Source: Flavobacterium sp. N1994 (GTDB lineage: Bacteria > Bacteroidota > Bacteroidia > Flavobacteriales > Flavobacteriaceae). From it: a stretch of DNA of 64,000 nt. Position numbers and translations under genes: made by a program. Below the pieces are notes generated by a model. The model saw nothing but the letters and a program-made list of their open reading frames with translations, did no database searches and was not told where the DNA came from. This document shows, piece after piece, positions 20,417 through 28,436 of the stretch. Each line of letters starts with the position of its first letter. The first letter of the stretch is position 1. The stretch lies in NCBI RefSeq assembly GCF_025947145.1, contig NZ_CP109999.1:1-64000 (forward strand), in the 5' to 3' direction.

Positions 20417-22158
20417 CTAAACATCCAAATCAAACATTTTTTTCAAGAGTTCCAAGTTTGGATTGATTTCTACCAATCGGTTGTATTTGTCTTGATTAGT
20501 AAAAGCTTTTTTAACTACTAAAGTTTCATTCACTTTAACATGGATAGTGATTTCGTGATTATGCAGTTTTCCACGAAGATAGCCCAGTAGTTCCGGTCTT
20601 TCTTTTTCAAAATCTATTTTCGAACTCTCATTAGGTAACTCATGAATGATAGTGGTTCCTTCAAGTGTTGGATCATTAATGGTTAATAAGGAGGCAATAA
20701 TGCGATACCCTTTATCTTCCATTCGCTGTGCATACTTGAGCCATTGCTCTAGCATTTCGGTTTCTGTAAAAGGCTCGTTGGGTAAATGAATATCTTCTTT
20801 AACCGTAGCTTTAAAATTTTCAGCCATCTCTTTTTTAGCACGAATACTAGCCAAAGACATCGCTGATACTTTAGGGGCTGGAGGTTGTGGGTTGTGGGTT
20901 GTGGGTTGTACGTTTTCTGTTGTCTGCTCTTTAGTTACTGTTGGTGGTTCTACAACTTTTACAGCAACTGTTTCCTCCGGCTTTATATCTTCTGGAGCAT
21001 CACTTTGTACTGCTAACTTCGTATTGGGTACTTCTTTTATAGAATAGCTATTGTTACGATAATAAGTAGCTGGAATTATGAAGTCAGCTTTTTTTTTTCT
21101 CCATCAAAGGTGATGGAGGCCAATTGCATCAAAGCAAGTTCAACTAAAAGACGCTGGTTTTGAGAAACCTTATATTTTAAATCGCATTCATTTGCAATCT
21201 CTATCCCTTTTAATAAAAAGTCCTGATTGGTTTTTTGAGCTTGTTGTCCGTAGAGTTTTATGGCTGCTTCTCCCATTTCTAATAAGGAAAGTGTCGCTGG
21301 GTTTTTAGCTACTAATAAGTCTCTAAAATGCGATGCCAATCCAGCAATGAAGTGATGTCCGTCAAAACCTTTAGATAAAATATCATTGTAAGCCAACAAT
21401 AGTTCCGGAATCTTATTCTCCAAAATCAAGTCGGTTATAGTAATATACGTCTCATAATCTAGCAAGTTCAAATTCTCAGTTACCGCTTGTCTTGTTAAGT
21501 TGTTGCCACAATAAGAAACGACTCTATCAAATATAGATAAAGCATCACGCATAGCACCATCCGCTTTTTGAGCAATGATATGTAAAGCATCATCTTCAAA
21601 TTCGACTCCTTGACTTTTAGCCACTTCAGCCAAATGTTCTTTAGCATCTTTAACCGTAATTCGTTTAAAGTCAAAAATTTGACAACGAGATAATATGGTT
21701 GGAATGATTTTGTGTTTTTCGGTCGTAGCCAATATGAATATGGCGTGCTTTGGCGGTTCTTCTAATGTTTTCAAGAAAGCATTAAAAGCAGCCGAAGACA
21801 ACATGTGTACCTCGTCAATGATATACACTTTGTATTGTCCTGTTTGTGGTGGGATTCTAACTTGGTCAATCAAACTTCGAATATCGTCAACCGAATTGTT
21901 TGAAGCAGCATCCAGTTCAAATACATTGAAAGCAAAATCCTCAAACGGATCGTCATAACCAGGCTGATTAATTTTACGAGCCAAAATTCGAGCACAAGTT
22001 GTTTTTCCTACACCTCTTGGTCCAGTAAATAATAGGGCAGAAGCCAAGTGGTTACTTTCTATGGCATTGAGCAAAGTATTAGTAATAGCTTGCTGTCCCA
22101 CAACGTCTTTAAACGTTTGCGGACGATACTTACGAGCTGATACTACAAATTGTTCCAT
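20417..22158 (-). CDS. dnaX: DNA polymerase III subunit gamma/tau, full length read through a -1 frameshift
   Basis: The zero-frame product (22158 to 21076) is 360 residues: Walker A GPRGVGKTTC, Walker B/DEVH IIDEVHMLSSAAF, sensor ATTEKHKIIPTILSRCQ and clamp-loader domain III. It ends at GEKKKLTS. A -1 shift at the A10 run (21098-21089) gives GEKKKADFIIP and continues through a Pro/Thr linker (containing three copies of a 7-bp repeat) into the domain starting MSLASIRAKKEM, ending at 20417. I read that join base by base and it is open. So the short form matches gamma (domains I-III) and the shifted form matches tau, with about 580 residues. The Cys4 zinc module of E. coli DnaX is not visible between Walker A and ELDAASNNSVDDIR. 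A homopolymer error is the alternative explanation for the shift. Confidence 0.9.
21089..21098 (-). promoter_or_regulatory. A10 slippery run in dnaX (candidate programmed frameshift/slippage)
   Basis: On the coding strand the zero-frame codons are GAA AAA AAA AAG CTG, so the E. coli-type heptamer A AAA AAG sits in the correct phase. The zero frame stops four codons later. A -1 slip, or one extra A from polymerase slippage, enters the frame that encodes the tau C-terminus. Confidence 0.55.
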
Positions 22159-22175
22159 AGAATTTTACTGGATTA

Positions 22176-22183
22176 CAAATATA
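22176..22183 (-). promoter_or_regulatory. -7 promoter element for dnaX
   Basis: TATATTTG on the minus strand fits TAnnTTTG and lies 17 nt before the dnaX ATG. No clear TTG at the usual -33 spacing. Confidence 0.45.
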
Positions 22184-22274
22184 GAATTTTTGTTGGTTTA
22201 GTAATTTGGTAATTCGAGAATTTGAAGAAAACTTTTCCACAATTTATTAATAGGTTTTCCAGCTCCTAATTTCC

Positions 22275-22282
22275 TATCTTTG
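22275..22282 (+). promoter_or_regulatory. -7 promoter element for rnpB
   Basis: TATCTTTG matches the Bacteroidota consensus exactly and ends 4 nt before the predicted 5' end of RNase P RNA, as expected for a -7 box. Confidence 0.65.
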
Positions 22283-22286
22283 CGCT

Positions 22287-22586
22287 GCAGACCGCCTTAT
22301 CGTCGCCGATTTATCGGGGGAGGAAAGTCCGGACACCAAAGAGTAGCATAGCGGGTAACACCCGTCCGTCGAGAGGCGAGGACAAGTGCAACAGAAAGCA
22401 AGTACAGTTCGGCTGTAGTGAAACCAGGTAAACTCTATGCGGTGAAATTCCAAGTATATCGGCATTTAAGGATTACTCGTCCGTTGTCGAAGGGTAGGAA
22501 GCTTGAACCAATGAGCAATTGTTGGTCTAGATAAATGATAAGGGTTCACCACACCGGTGAATACAGAATCCGGCTTATAGGTCTGC
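22287..22586 (+). ncRNA. rnpB: RNase P RNA (class A)
   Basis: The ends GCAGACC (22287-22293) and GGTCTGC (22580-22586) pair as helix P1. Conserved core blocks occur in order: GAGGAAAGTCCGGAC near the 5' end, AGTGCAACAGAAAG, GGTAAACTC, then AGATAAATGATAAGGGTTC and ACAGAATCCGGCTTATAGGT at the 3' end. A run of seven or more T follows and would act as terminator. Role: catalytic RNA that trims the 5' leader of pre-tRNA. It converges with the response-regulator gene only a few bases away. Confidence 0.96.
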
Positions 22587-22591
22587 TTTTT

Positions 22592-23278
22592 TTATTTTAC
22601 TTTAAATTCCAATCCAATATTTCGAACACTTTCAATAGAAATGGAGGAGTCTTCAGAAAAATATTTTCTTAGTTTACTGATGAAGACATCCATACTTCTT
22701 CCAGAAAAATAATCATCGTTCTTCCAGACGGCTTTTAAAATTTGATCCCGTTTCAGTAATTGATTTTTATTTGTAAAAAGAAAAGTAATCAATGCGGCTT
22801 CTCTTTCTGTAAGTTGTTGGATTTGAGTTCCCAGTTTTAATTCCAATCTATAAGTGTGAAAAAGGTACTTCCCGATAGGAATTTCGTTGCTATTAGTTGC
22901 AATAGCTGGAGTTTTGGTAGTTCGTTTTAAAATATTGGTAATTCTCAAAACCAATTCATCGGCTTCAAAAGGTTTTACAATATAATCATCGGCTCCAAGT
23001 TTTAGTCCTTTTATTTTGTCTTCGTTTTGATTTCTAGCCGTTAGAAACAAAAATGGAATTTCTGGATTGCTATTGATACACAGTTCAGCTAAAGTAAATC
23101 CATCCATTTTGGGCATCATCACATCAAAAATACAGATATGGAAGGTTACTTTTTGAAACACTTTCCAAGCTTCGTCGCCATCTTTTGCCCAATGAACTTC
23201 AAAGTGATGAAGCTCTAAATACTGTTTCAAAACATTGGCAAAATCGATATCGTCTTCGGCTAATAATATTTTTTTCAT
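22592..23278 (-). CDS. OmpR/PhoB-family response regulator
   Basis: 228 residues. The receiver domain (1-120) has the acidic pair in LLAEDDIDF, the phospho-acceptor aspartate in IFDVMMPKMDG (about residue 52) and the conserved lysine in DDYIVKPFEADEL. The C-terminal winged-helix domain (about 130-228) shows LTEREAALITFLFTN and SMDVFISKLRKYF. The gene begins 4 bp after the sensor kinase stop, so they form one operon. Likely DNA target: the phased TTAAC boxes upstream of the kinase gene (inference). It resembles the RprY type, but I do not assign the name. Confidence 0.94.
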   Translation of the reverse strand: MKKILLAEDDIDFANVLKQYLELHHFEVHWAKDGDEAWKVFQKVTFHICIFDVMMPKMDGFTLAELCINSNPEIPFLFLTARNQNEDKIKGLKLGADDYIVKPFEADELVLRITNILKRTTKTPAIATNSNEIPIGKYLFHTYRLELKLGTQIQQLTEREAALITFLFTNKNQLLKRDQILKAVWKNDDYFSGRSMDVFISKLRKYFSEDSSISIESVRNIGLEFKVK

Positions 23279-23282
23279 GAGT

Positions 23283-24641
23283 TTAAAGAGACGGAATACT
23301 TATGGTAAATGAAGCTCCTTTTCCAAGTTCACTGACAACATTTACAGTTCCTTTGTGTGCTTTAATGATTTGGTCAACATAATAAAGACCTAGCCCGAGT
23401 CCTTTGGTATTATGAATATTTCCTGCTTCAACCCTGTAGAATTTTTCAAAAAGCAATGGTTGTTTAGTTTTGGCTATTCCAATTCCATCATCTTGAATAC
23501 TAATGTGAAACATTTCATTTTCAAGCAATGTTTTTAGCGTAATATTTTGACAACCATATTTTACGGCATTTTCAAGTACGTTGTTGATGGCTGTTGTCAA
23601 ATGAAATTTGTCTAGGGATAAGCTAGTTTCTGTTGCTTTACAATCATATAAAATTTTCACATTGGGATAGGCCAGATTGAAATCAGCAATTATCGTTTGT
23701 AAAAATGCATTCATTTTTAGCTTTTCTTTCTGAAGTGCAATTTCTTCAAAGCCCAAAGAATTACTCATGACCTGATCGATGATGTTTTGTAATCGAACGT
23801 TTTGTCGGTTAACAGTATTCAATACGGTATTAAAAACTGCCTCATTGTCTTTCACTTCTTGACGCGCTAACATTTTGGTTGAAACACTCAAAGTCGTTAA
23901 TGGCGTTTTCAATTCATGAGTGATGTTATTGATAAAATCAGTTTTGACATCACTTACTTTTTTTTGTTTGATTAAGGCTTTAATGGTAATGACGAAAAGA
24001 GTAACCAAAACCAGCATTGAAAGGATAGACAAAATCAATATAGTGGTCATTCGTCTCAAAATAATTTGTTCCCAGTTTTTTACTGAAACAAACAAACTGT
24101 CTTCAGTCAATAATTTATAGTTATCATTGATAAAACCATTCGTGGTTCCAACATAATTTCTAACTAGAAAAGCATCATTTAAAGAAGCCAAGTCACCATA
24201 AATGGCATTTCCTATAACAGGTTTTTCAGAAAAAAGAGTATCAGTTTTAGTGGCATTATTAAATACTACAAACTTGTTGGCTACAACAGCAAAACTAATT
24301 TCTTCTTCTGGAAAGGCGCGATTTAATTTTTTTCTGAGTCGTCTAGTTAAAACATCGCGGTATTCATTGGCAATCAAATCTGCTTTGACTTGATTTCTGT
24401 AGTTTTTATCGGCAATGAATTTTTCTGCTAATCTTTTATAAAGGATTTCTTTTCTAAAGAAAATACTCGAATCAAGTTCGGTAAAATTACTAGTTATATT
24501 GCCAATTTTATCTTTGACTTCGGTATGAAATTGCTCTACTTTATAATCATAGGTCGTTTTCACAAGATACACTTGGATGGCACAAAGCAAAAGCAATATG
24601 ACAGTAGAAAACCCTATTAGAAAATTTATTCGTTGTTTCAT
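23283..24641 (-). CDS. Membrane sensor histidine kinase
   Basis: 452 residues. The first transmembrane helix is at about 8-27 and an extracytoplasmic sensor region of about 165 residues follows without a recognisable PAS motif. The second helix is at about 200-222 (ILSILSMLVLVTLFVITI). HisKA has the phospho-histidine in NNITHELKTPLTTL; the HATPase has N box NVLENAVKYG, G1 DDGIGIAKTKQP and G2 GLGLGLYYVDQI. No HAMP domain is evident. The gene is divergent from the outer-membrane protein gene at 24773; TATTTTTG at 24668-24661 on the minus strand is a candidate -7 box. Likely senses an envelope signal and phosphorylates the regulator encoded next to it. Confidence 0.94.
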   Translation of the reverse strand: MKQRINFLIGFSTVILLLLCAIQVYLVKTTYDYKVEQFHTEVKDKIGNITSNFTELDSSIFFRKEILYKRLAEKFIADKNYRNQVKADLIANEYRDVLTRRLRKKLNRAFPEEEISFAVVANKFVVFNNATKTDTLFSEKPVIGNAIYGDLASLNDAFLVRNYVGTTNGFINDNYKLLTEDSLFVSVKNWEQIILRRMTTILILSILSMLVLVTLFVITIKALIKQKKVSDVKTDFINNITHELKTPLTTLSVSTKMLARQEVKDNEAVFNTVLNTVNRQNVRLQNIIDQVMSNSLGFEEIALQKEKLKMNAFLQTIIADFNLAYPNVKILYDCKATETSLSLDKFHLTTAINNVLENAVKYGCQNITLKTLLENEMFHISIQDDGIGIAKTKQPLLFEKFYRVEAGNIHNTKGLGLGLYYVDQIIKAHKGTVNVVSELGKGASFTISIPSL

Positions 24642-24693
24642 AAAGTGTGAAATGACTTTTCAAAAATAAGCGAATTCTAGCAAACTAAATCTT

Positions 24694-24720
24694 TTAACCC
24701 TGCATTAACCTTCGATTAAC
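24694..24720. promoter_or_regulatory. Three phased TTAAC boxes, candidate operator of the adjacent response regulator
   Basis: TTAAC occurs at 24694, 24705 and 24716, an exact 11-bp step, within three related 11-bp units (the last two are TTAACCTTCGA and TTAACTTTCGG). OmpR/PhoB-type regulators bind direct half-sites spaced by about one helical turn. The boxes lie about 26 bp beyond the putative -7 box of the kinase gene and 22 bp before CATTTTTG (24743-24750), a near-consensus -7 box of the divergent outer-membrane gene. Confidence 0.6.
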
Positions 24721-24772
24721 TTTCGGACCCAGAAAATAGGAACATTTTTGTACCAAATATAAATCGATAAAA

Positions 24773-26905
24773 ATGTACAAAACACTTTTGGTAGTAGCAT
24801 TACTAGTGTCTCAATTAGGATTAGCTCAGGAACAGCCTAAAAATCAAGAACAACCCAAAGATCAAGAGCAAGGTAAAGAACAGGAAAAGCCAAAAGAGTT
24901 AAAAGAAGTAGTGGTTAAAAATGAAACAAAAACCTTTACTAATAAAAACGGCACCATTAAAGTAGATGTAGCCAATTCTATTTACAACACTATTCCTAAT
25001 GTTATTGACTTGTTAGAAAAATTGCCAAAAGTACAAGTAACTCCTGACAAGCAAGGCATCTCAATAGTTGGAAAAGGAAGCCCGCTGTTATATATCGATA
25101 ATCAAAAGGCTGATATGAATGATTTAAATTCTTTATCTGTAGAAGATATCAAAACTATTGAAATCATCAACAATCCATCAGCGAAATATGAAGCGGAGGG
25201 AAGAGCGGTAATTCTGATTACCCGAAAGTTTAGTAAAAGAGAAGGGTATAAAGTTGCTTTTGCTGAAAATGCGATGTTTAAAAAATACTTCAATAATTAT
25301 TCATCTGTTAATGCTAGTTTCAAAACAGGTGCACTCGAATTCAAAATCAATTTCAATTACAATCAGATGAAAGTATGGGAAAGCAACGGTAATGATTTTA
25401 CGATTCCTAATTATCAAATACAATCTAATTATTTGGTTACGGCTGTGACAAATAGACCCCAATTTATTTATGGAGGTGGTGTTTTTTACAAAATCAATGA
25501 AGATGATTATCTATCGTTAAATGTTAATAGAAGAACTCAAAAAGATGTTTTTAATATCATCACTACTACTTTTAACCAAGATCAAAATGTAATAAATGAT
25601 ATTAACACTTTAAATGTCAACGAAGAGAAAAGAGATTTTACCAGTGGTTTTTTAAACTACAATCATAAAAGTAAGAGACTAGGTATTGAGCTTTTTTCGG
25701 GTTTTCAGTACTCGACTTTTAATCAAAAAATGGCAAGCGAAATCTCTAATAATTATAATGATAATGGTTTTGAATTAGCACAATATCGTAATCAGATGTT
25801 CGGAATAGATGTAGGTTCGGGTAGAATTGATTTAGAAAAAAAGTTTAAAAATAAAATGAAAATTGAGCTCGGAGGACTCTATCTTCAAGCGGATGCTAAA
25901 ACTAATTTTGAAGTGGCAACTCTAAATCCAGCAACTGAAAATCAAACGCTTTATCAGTATAAAGAAAAGAATATTGCTACTTATACTCAATTTTCGGGAA
26001 GCTACAAGAAATGGAACTATAGCTTAGGACTAAGAGCTGAAAACACCAATGTAAAAGGAAAGTACGACACTCAGAGCACTTGGAATGTAGATAAAAACTT
26101 CATTAATCTTTTTCCAAAGGCGCAACTCGAAATGGTAATTGATAGTACTAATACTTTAAGTATGGATTATGCCAAGAGTATTTCAAGACCTGATTATTCT
26201 TCTACAAGTCAGACATCAACTTACATTAATCCTTATTTTGTTTGGGCCAATAATATCAATTTGAATCCAACGCTAACTGACGAAATAGCATTGAGCTATC
26301 AATATAAAGACAAGGTGATAAGAGTTTCGTATAGTAAAACATCTAATCCAATTTATTATGGTGCCAATTATAACGATGCCGAAAAGTTGTTAACCTTTAC
26401 TACGATGAACTTTGATAAAGAAACCAATTTAACTATTGAGTTGACATTACCTTTCAAATATAAATTTTGGAACACTTTGAACATATTGAGTTTGAGTCAA
26501 AATAAAGTATCAGATGAACAAGCTTTAGTGAAAGAGGCTAAACCTAATTTATACTATTATTCGAATCATATCTTTACGCTACCTAAAAAATACGAACTCT
26601 ATATCACTGGATGGGGACTGACAAAACAGCAAATGGGTGTTTTTGAAAGAAATGCTCTTTTTACCATGAACGCAGCAATTTCTAAAACTTTCTTCAAGCA
26701 CTTGAGCTGTTCGATAAGTTGGAATGACATTCTCAGAAAAATGAATATTAGAGAAGACTTTACCATTAATTCTGTAACTGCGCAAGGAAAGTATTATACT
26801 GATTCGCACTCCATTTCGTTTTCTGTAAAATACTTTTTTGGAGAAATCAAAAAGTCGGAATACAAAGAGAAAGATATTGATGAAAATTCAAAACGGATTA
26901 AATAA
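24773..26905 (+). CDS. Outer-membrane beta-barrel protein (TonB-receptor-like, OMP_b-brl_3 type)
   Basis: 710 residues. Signal peptide MYKTLLVVALLVSQLGLA, then a short low-complexity linker of QEQPK-like repeats (about 20-42). Next is a plug-like domain (VIDLLEKLPKVQV, LLYIDNQKADMNDLNSL, IKTIEIINNPSAKYEAEG, about 45-150), followed by a long barrel rich in aromatic/polar strands. There is no N-terminal carboxypeptidase-like domain as in SusC proteins. The end (KYFFGEIKKSEYKEKDIDE) has a charged extension after the last strand. Substrate unknown. Divergent from the two-component operon and very likely controlled by it through the TTAAC boxes. Confidence 0.86.
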   Translation: MYKTLLVVALLVSQLGLAQEQPKNQEQPKDQEQGKEQEKPKELKEVVVKNETKTFTNKNGTIKVDVANSIYNTIPNVIDLLEKLPKVQVTPDKQGISIVGKGSPLLYIDNQKADMNDLNSLSVEDIKTIEIINNPSAKYEAEGRAVILITRKFSKREGYKVAFAENAMFKKYFNNYSSVNASFKTGALEFKINFNYNQMKVWESNGNDFTIPNYQIQSNYLVTAVTNRPQFIYGGGVFYKINEDDYLSLNVNRRTQKDVFNIITTTFNQDQNVINDINTLNVNEEKRDFTSGFLNYNHKSKRLGIELFSGFQYSTFNQKMASEISNNYNDNGFELAQYRNQMFGIDVGSGRIDLEKKFKNKMKIELGGLYLQADAKTNFEVATLNPATENQTLYQYKEKNIATYTQFSGSYKKWNYSLGLRAENTNVKGKYDTQSTWNVDKNFINLFPKAQLEMVIDSTNTLSMDYAKSISRPDYSSTSQTSTYINPYFVWANNINLNPTLTDEIALSYQYKDKVIRVSYSKTSNPIYYGANYNDAEKLLTFTTMNFDKETNLTIELTLPFKYKFWNTLNILSLSQNKVSDEQALVKEAKPNLYYYSNHIFTLPKKYELYITGWGLTKQQMGVFERNALFTMNAAISKTFFKHLSCSISWNDILRKMNIREDFTINSVTAQGKYYTDSHSISFSVKYFFGEIKKSEYKEKDIDENSKRIK

Positions 26906-26906
26906 T

Positions 26907-27494
26907 TTAATCTTCGTTTTCCTCATCTTCCATATCTTCGGCTTCTTCTTCATTATTTTCAAATTCAAAGAAAGTGAAGACCGAACCACCATAGTTTTTT
27001 TGGAACGAATAATTGGCCATGTGGTCCAACTTGGTGTATTTGGAATGTTCTACTACTAGCATGCCTTCTTCATCAAGTAATTCGCTTTCGAATATCATTT
27101 CGATAATTTTTTCGAATTCTTTTTGGGCTAAACCATAAGGAGGATCAGCAAAGATGATGTCATAGTTGCCCGTATGTTTTTCGAGAAATTTGAACACATC
27201 ACTTTTAATCGCAGTAATATCAAAGTCAAATTCTTTCGCTGTTTTTTTAATGAAGTTCACACATCCGATATCGCCATCTATACATAAAATAGGAGTACAT
27301 CCTCTTGAGGCAAATTCATAACTGATACTTCCAGTTCCTGCAAAAAGCTCTAGCACTTTTAACTCCGAAAAATTGAAATGATTGTTCAATACATTAAATA
27401 AGGCTTCCTTACTCATGTCAGTCGTAGGACGAACGGGAAGGTTTTTGGGAGGAGCAATTCTTCGGCCTTTATATTTACCTGATATTATTCTCAT
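26907..27494 (-). CDS. rsmD: 16S rRNA (guanine(966)-N2)-methyltransferase RsmD
   Basis: 195 residues. MRIISGKYKGRRI is the standard RsmD start; RPTTDMSKEALFNVL, the SAM-binding LELFAGTGSISYEFASRG and the catalytic IIFADPPYGL follow. Family role: N2-methylation of G966 in 16S rRNA. Odd point: the C-terminus carries an acidic tail of about 18 residues (EENNEEEAEDMEDEENED) beyond the enzyme fold. It overlaps the upstream DUF3822 gene by four bases (ATGA), so translation is probably coupled. It ends one base from the convergent outer-membrane protein gene. Confidence 0.94.
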   Translation of the reverse strand: MRIISGKYKGRRIAPPKNLPVRPTTDMSKEALFNVLNNHFNFSELKVLELFAGTGSISYEFASRGCTPILCIDGDIGCVNFIKKTAKEFDFDITAIKSDVFKFLEKHTGNYDIIFADPPYGLAQKEFEKIIEMIFESELLDEEGMLVVEHSKYTKLDHMANYSFQKNYGGSVFTFFEFENNEEEAEDMEDEENED

Positions 27495-28303
27495 GAGTTT
27501 AGGAGAATAAAGTGTTCTCTGTTTTGGGCATCTGTAAAAGAATTAAAAACCGAAGTAAAATCCATTAAAGCAACATTTCTAACATATTTGTAGGCTATGG
27601 TGTAAAGCGGACTTTCAATATCAATCTTTCCTAAAAGTTCTAATTTGAAACTTTCGGGATTCAGATGCAATTGTTCTGCAGTAAATAAAATATAGTAAAT
27701 GAAGTCTTCGGGTGTTTTGTATTCAAAAGAATTGTAAAGTTCTAGTTTCTGATTTTGAATCACCACAATTTCAAAATGGGTGTCGCTTATGTGAACAAAC
27801 ATTTTACGTTCTTCATTGTTTTTAGAAAGGTCTAATAATTTTTCAATCAGAATACTATTAGCATGTTTGTAATCAAAAGTGCCAAATTGATCAATGAAAT
27901 AATTGTTCATGTTCACATATGGAATATAAACATTATTCATTTCATATTTTTCTAAGAGATCAAAAGCAAAAAAGTCGGTTTCAAAAACTTTCGTGTTGAA
28001 CTGTAAATAGCTCCCCAAATAGTCTTCGTCAAACAAAGCCGTAGGCACAAACGTAGAAAGATTATTACTGTGAATAATCACCACTTCATCATAATCTGCT
28101 TGGAGTTCAGGATGATTTTGAAAAGCTTCAGCAAATAAATCTTCAATTTTGGCAGTGACATTTACTTTCCCAATTGGAATATTTTCTAACACTAAAGGCT
28201 TATTCATCAACGTATCAAAAACAACAAAAGACAAACCATTCAAAGAAACTTGAATAGCTAATTTTTTATACATTTTTTCAATAACATTGTTATTTTGCCA
28301 CAT
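27491..28303 (-). CDS. DUF3822-family protein
   Basis: 270 residues. The pattern KLAIQVSLNGLSFVVFDTL near the N-terminus and the whole-length actin/ASKHA-like feel match the DUF3822 family, which lies next to rsmD in many Bacteroidota. An ATG 11 codons in (MYKKLAIQ) is an alternative start. Function unknown. ATGA overlap with rsmD gives a two-gene operon. Confidence 0.8.
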   Translation of the reverse strand: MWQNNNVIEKMYKKLAIQVSLNGLSFVVFDTLMNKPLVLENIPIGKVNVTAKIEDLFAEAFQNHPELQADYDEVVIIHSNNLSTFVPTALFDEDYLGSYLQFNTKVFETDFFAFDLLEKYEMNNVYIPYVNMNNYFIDQFGTFDYKHANSILIEKLLDLSKNNEERKMFVHISDTHFEIVVIQNQKLELYNSFEYKTPEDFIYYILFTAEQLHLNPESFKLELLGKIDIESPLYTIAYKYVRNVALMDFTSVFNSFTDAQNREHFILLNS

Positions 28304-28329
28304 AGTATTTCCTTCTATATTAGGAACGG

Positions 28330-28337
28330 CAAACTTA
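28330..28337 (-). promoter_or_regulatory. -7 promoter element for DUF3822-rsmD
   Basis: TAAGTTTG on the minus strand matches TAnnTTTG, 26 nt before the DUF3822 ATG. No well-placed TTG seen. Confidence 0.4.
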
Positions 28338-28376
28338 CGAATTTGTGCAAAACTTATAGCATATATTGATAATTAG

Positions 28377-28409
28377 TTGCAATATATGTTACACTAACAC
28401 TTATCTTTG
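28377..28409 (+). promoter_or_regulatory. Promoter of the RecD-like helicase gene
   Basis: TTG at 28377-28379, 22-nt spacer, TATCTTTG at 28402-28409. Fits the Bacteroidota consensus; the ATG follows 27 nt later. Confidence 0.55.
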
Positions 28410-28436
28410 AATTCCAATTATTCAGTATAATTTCAA

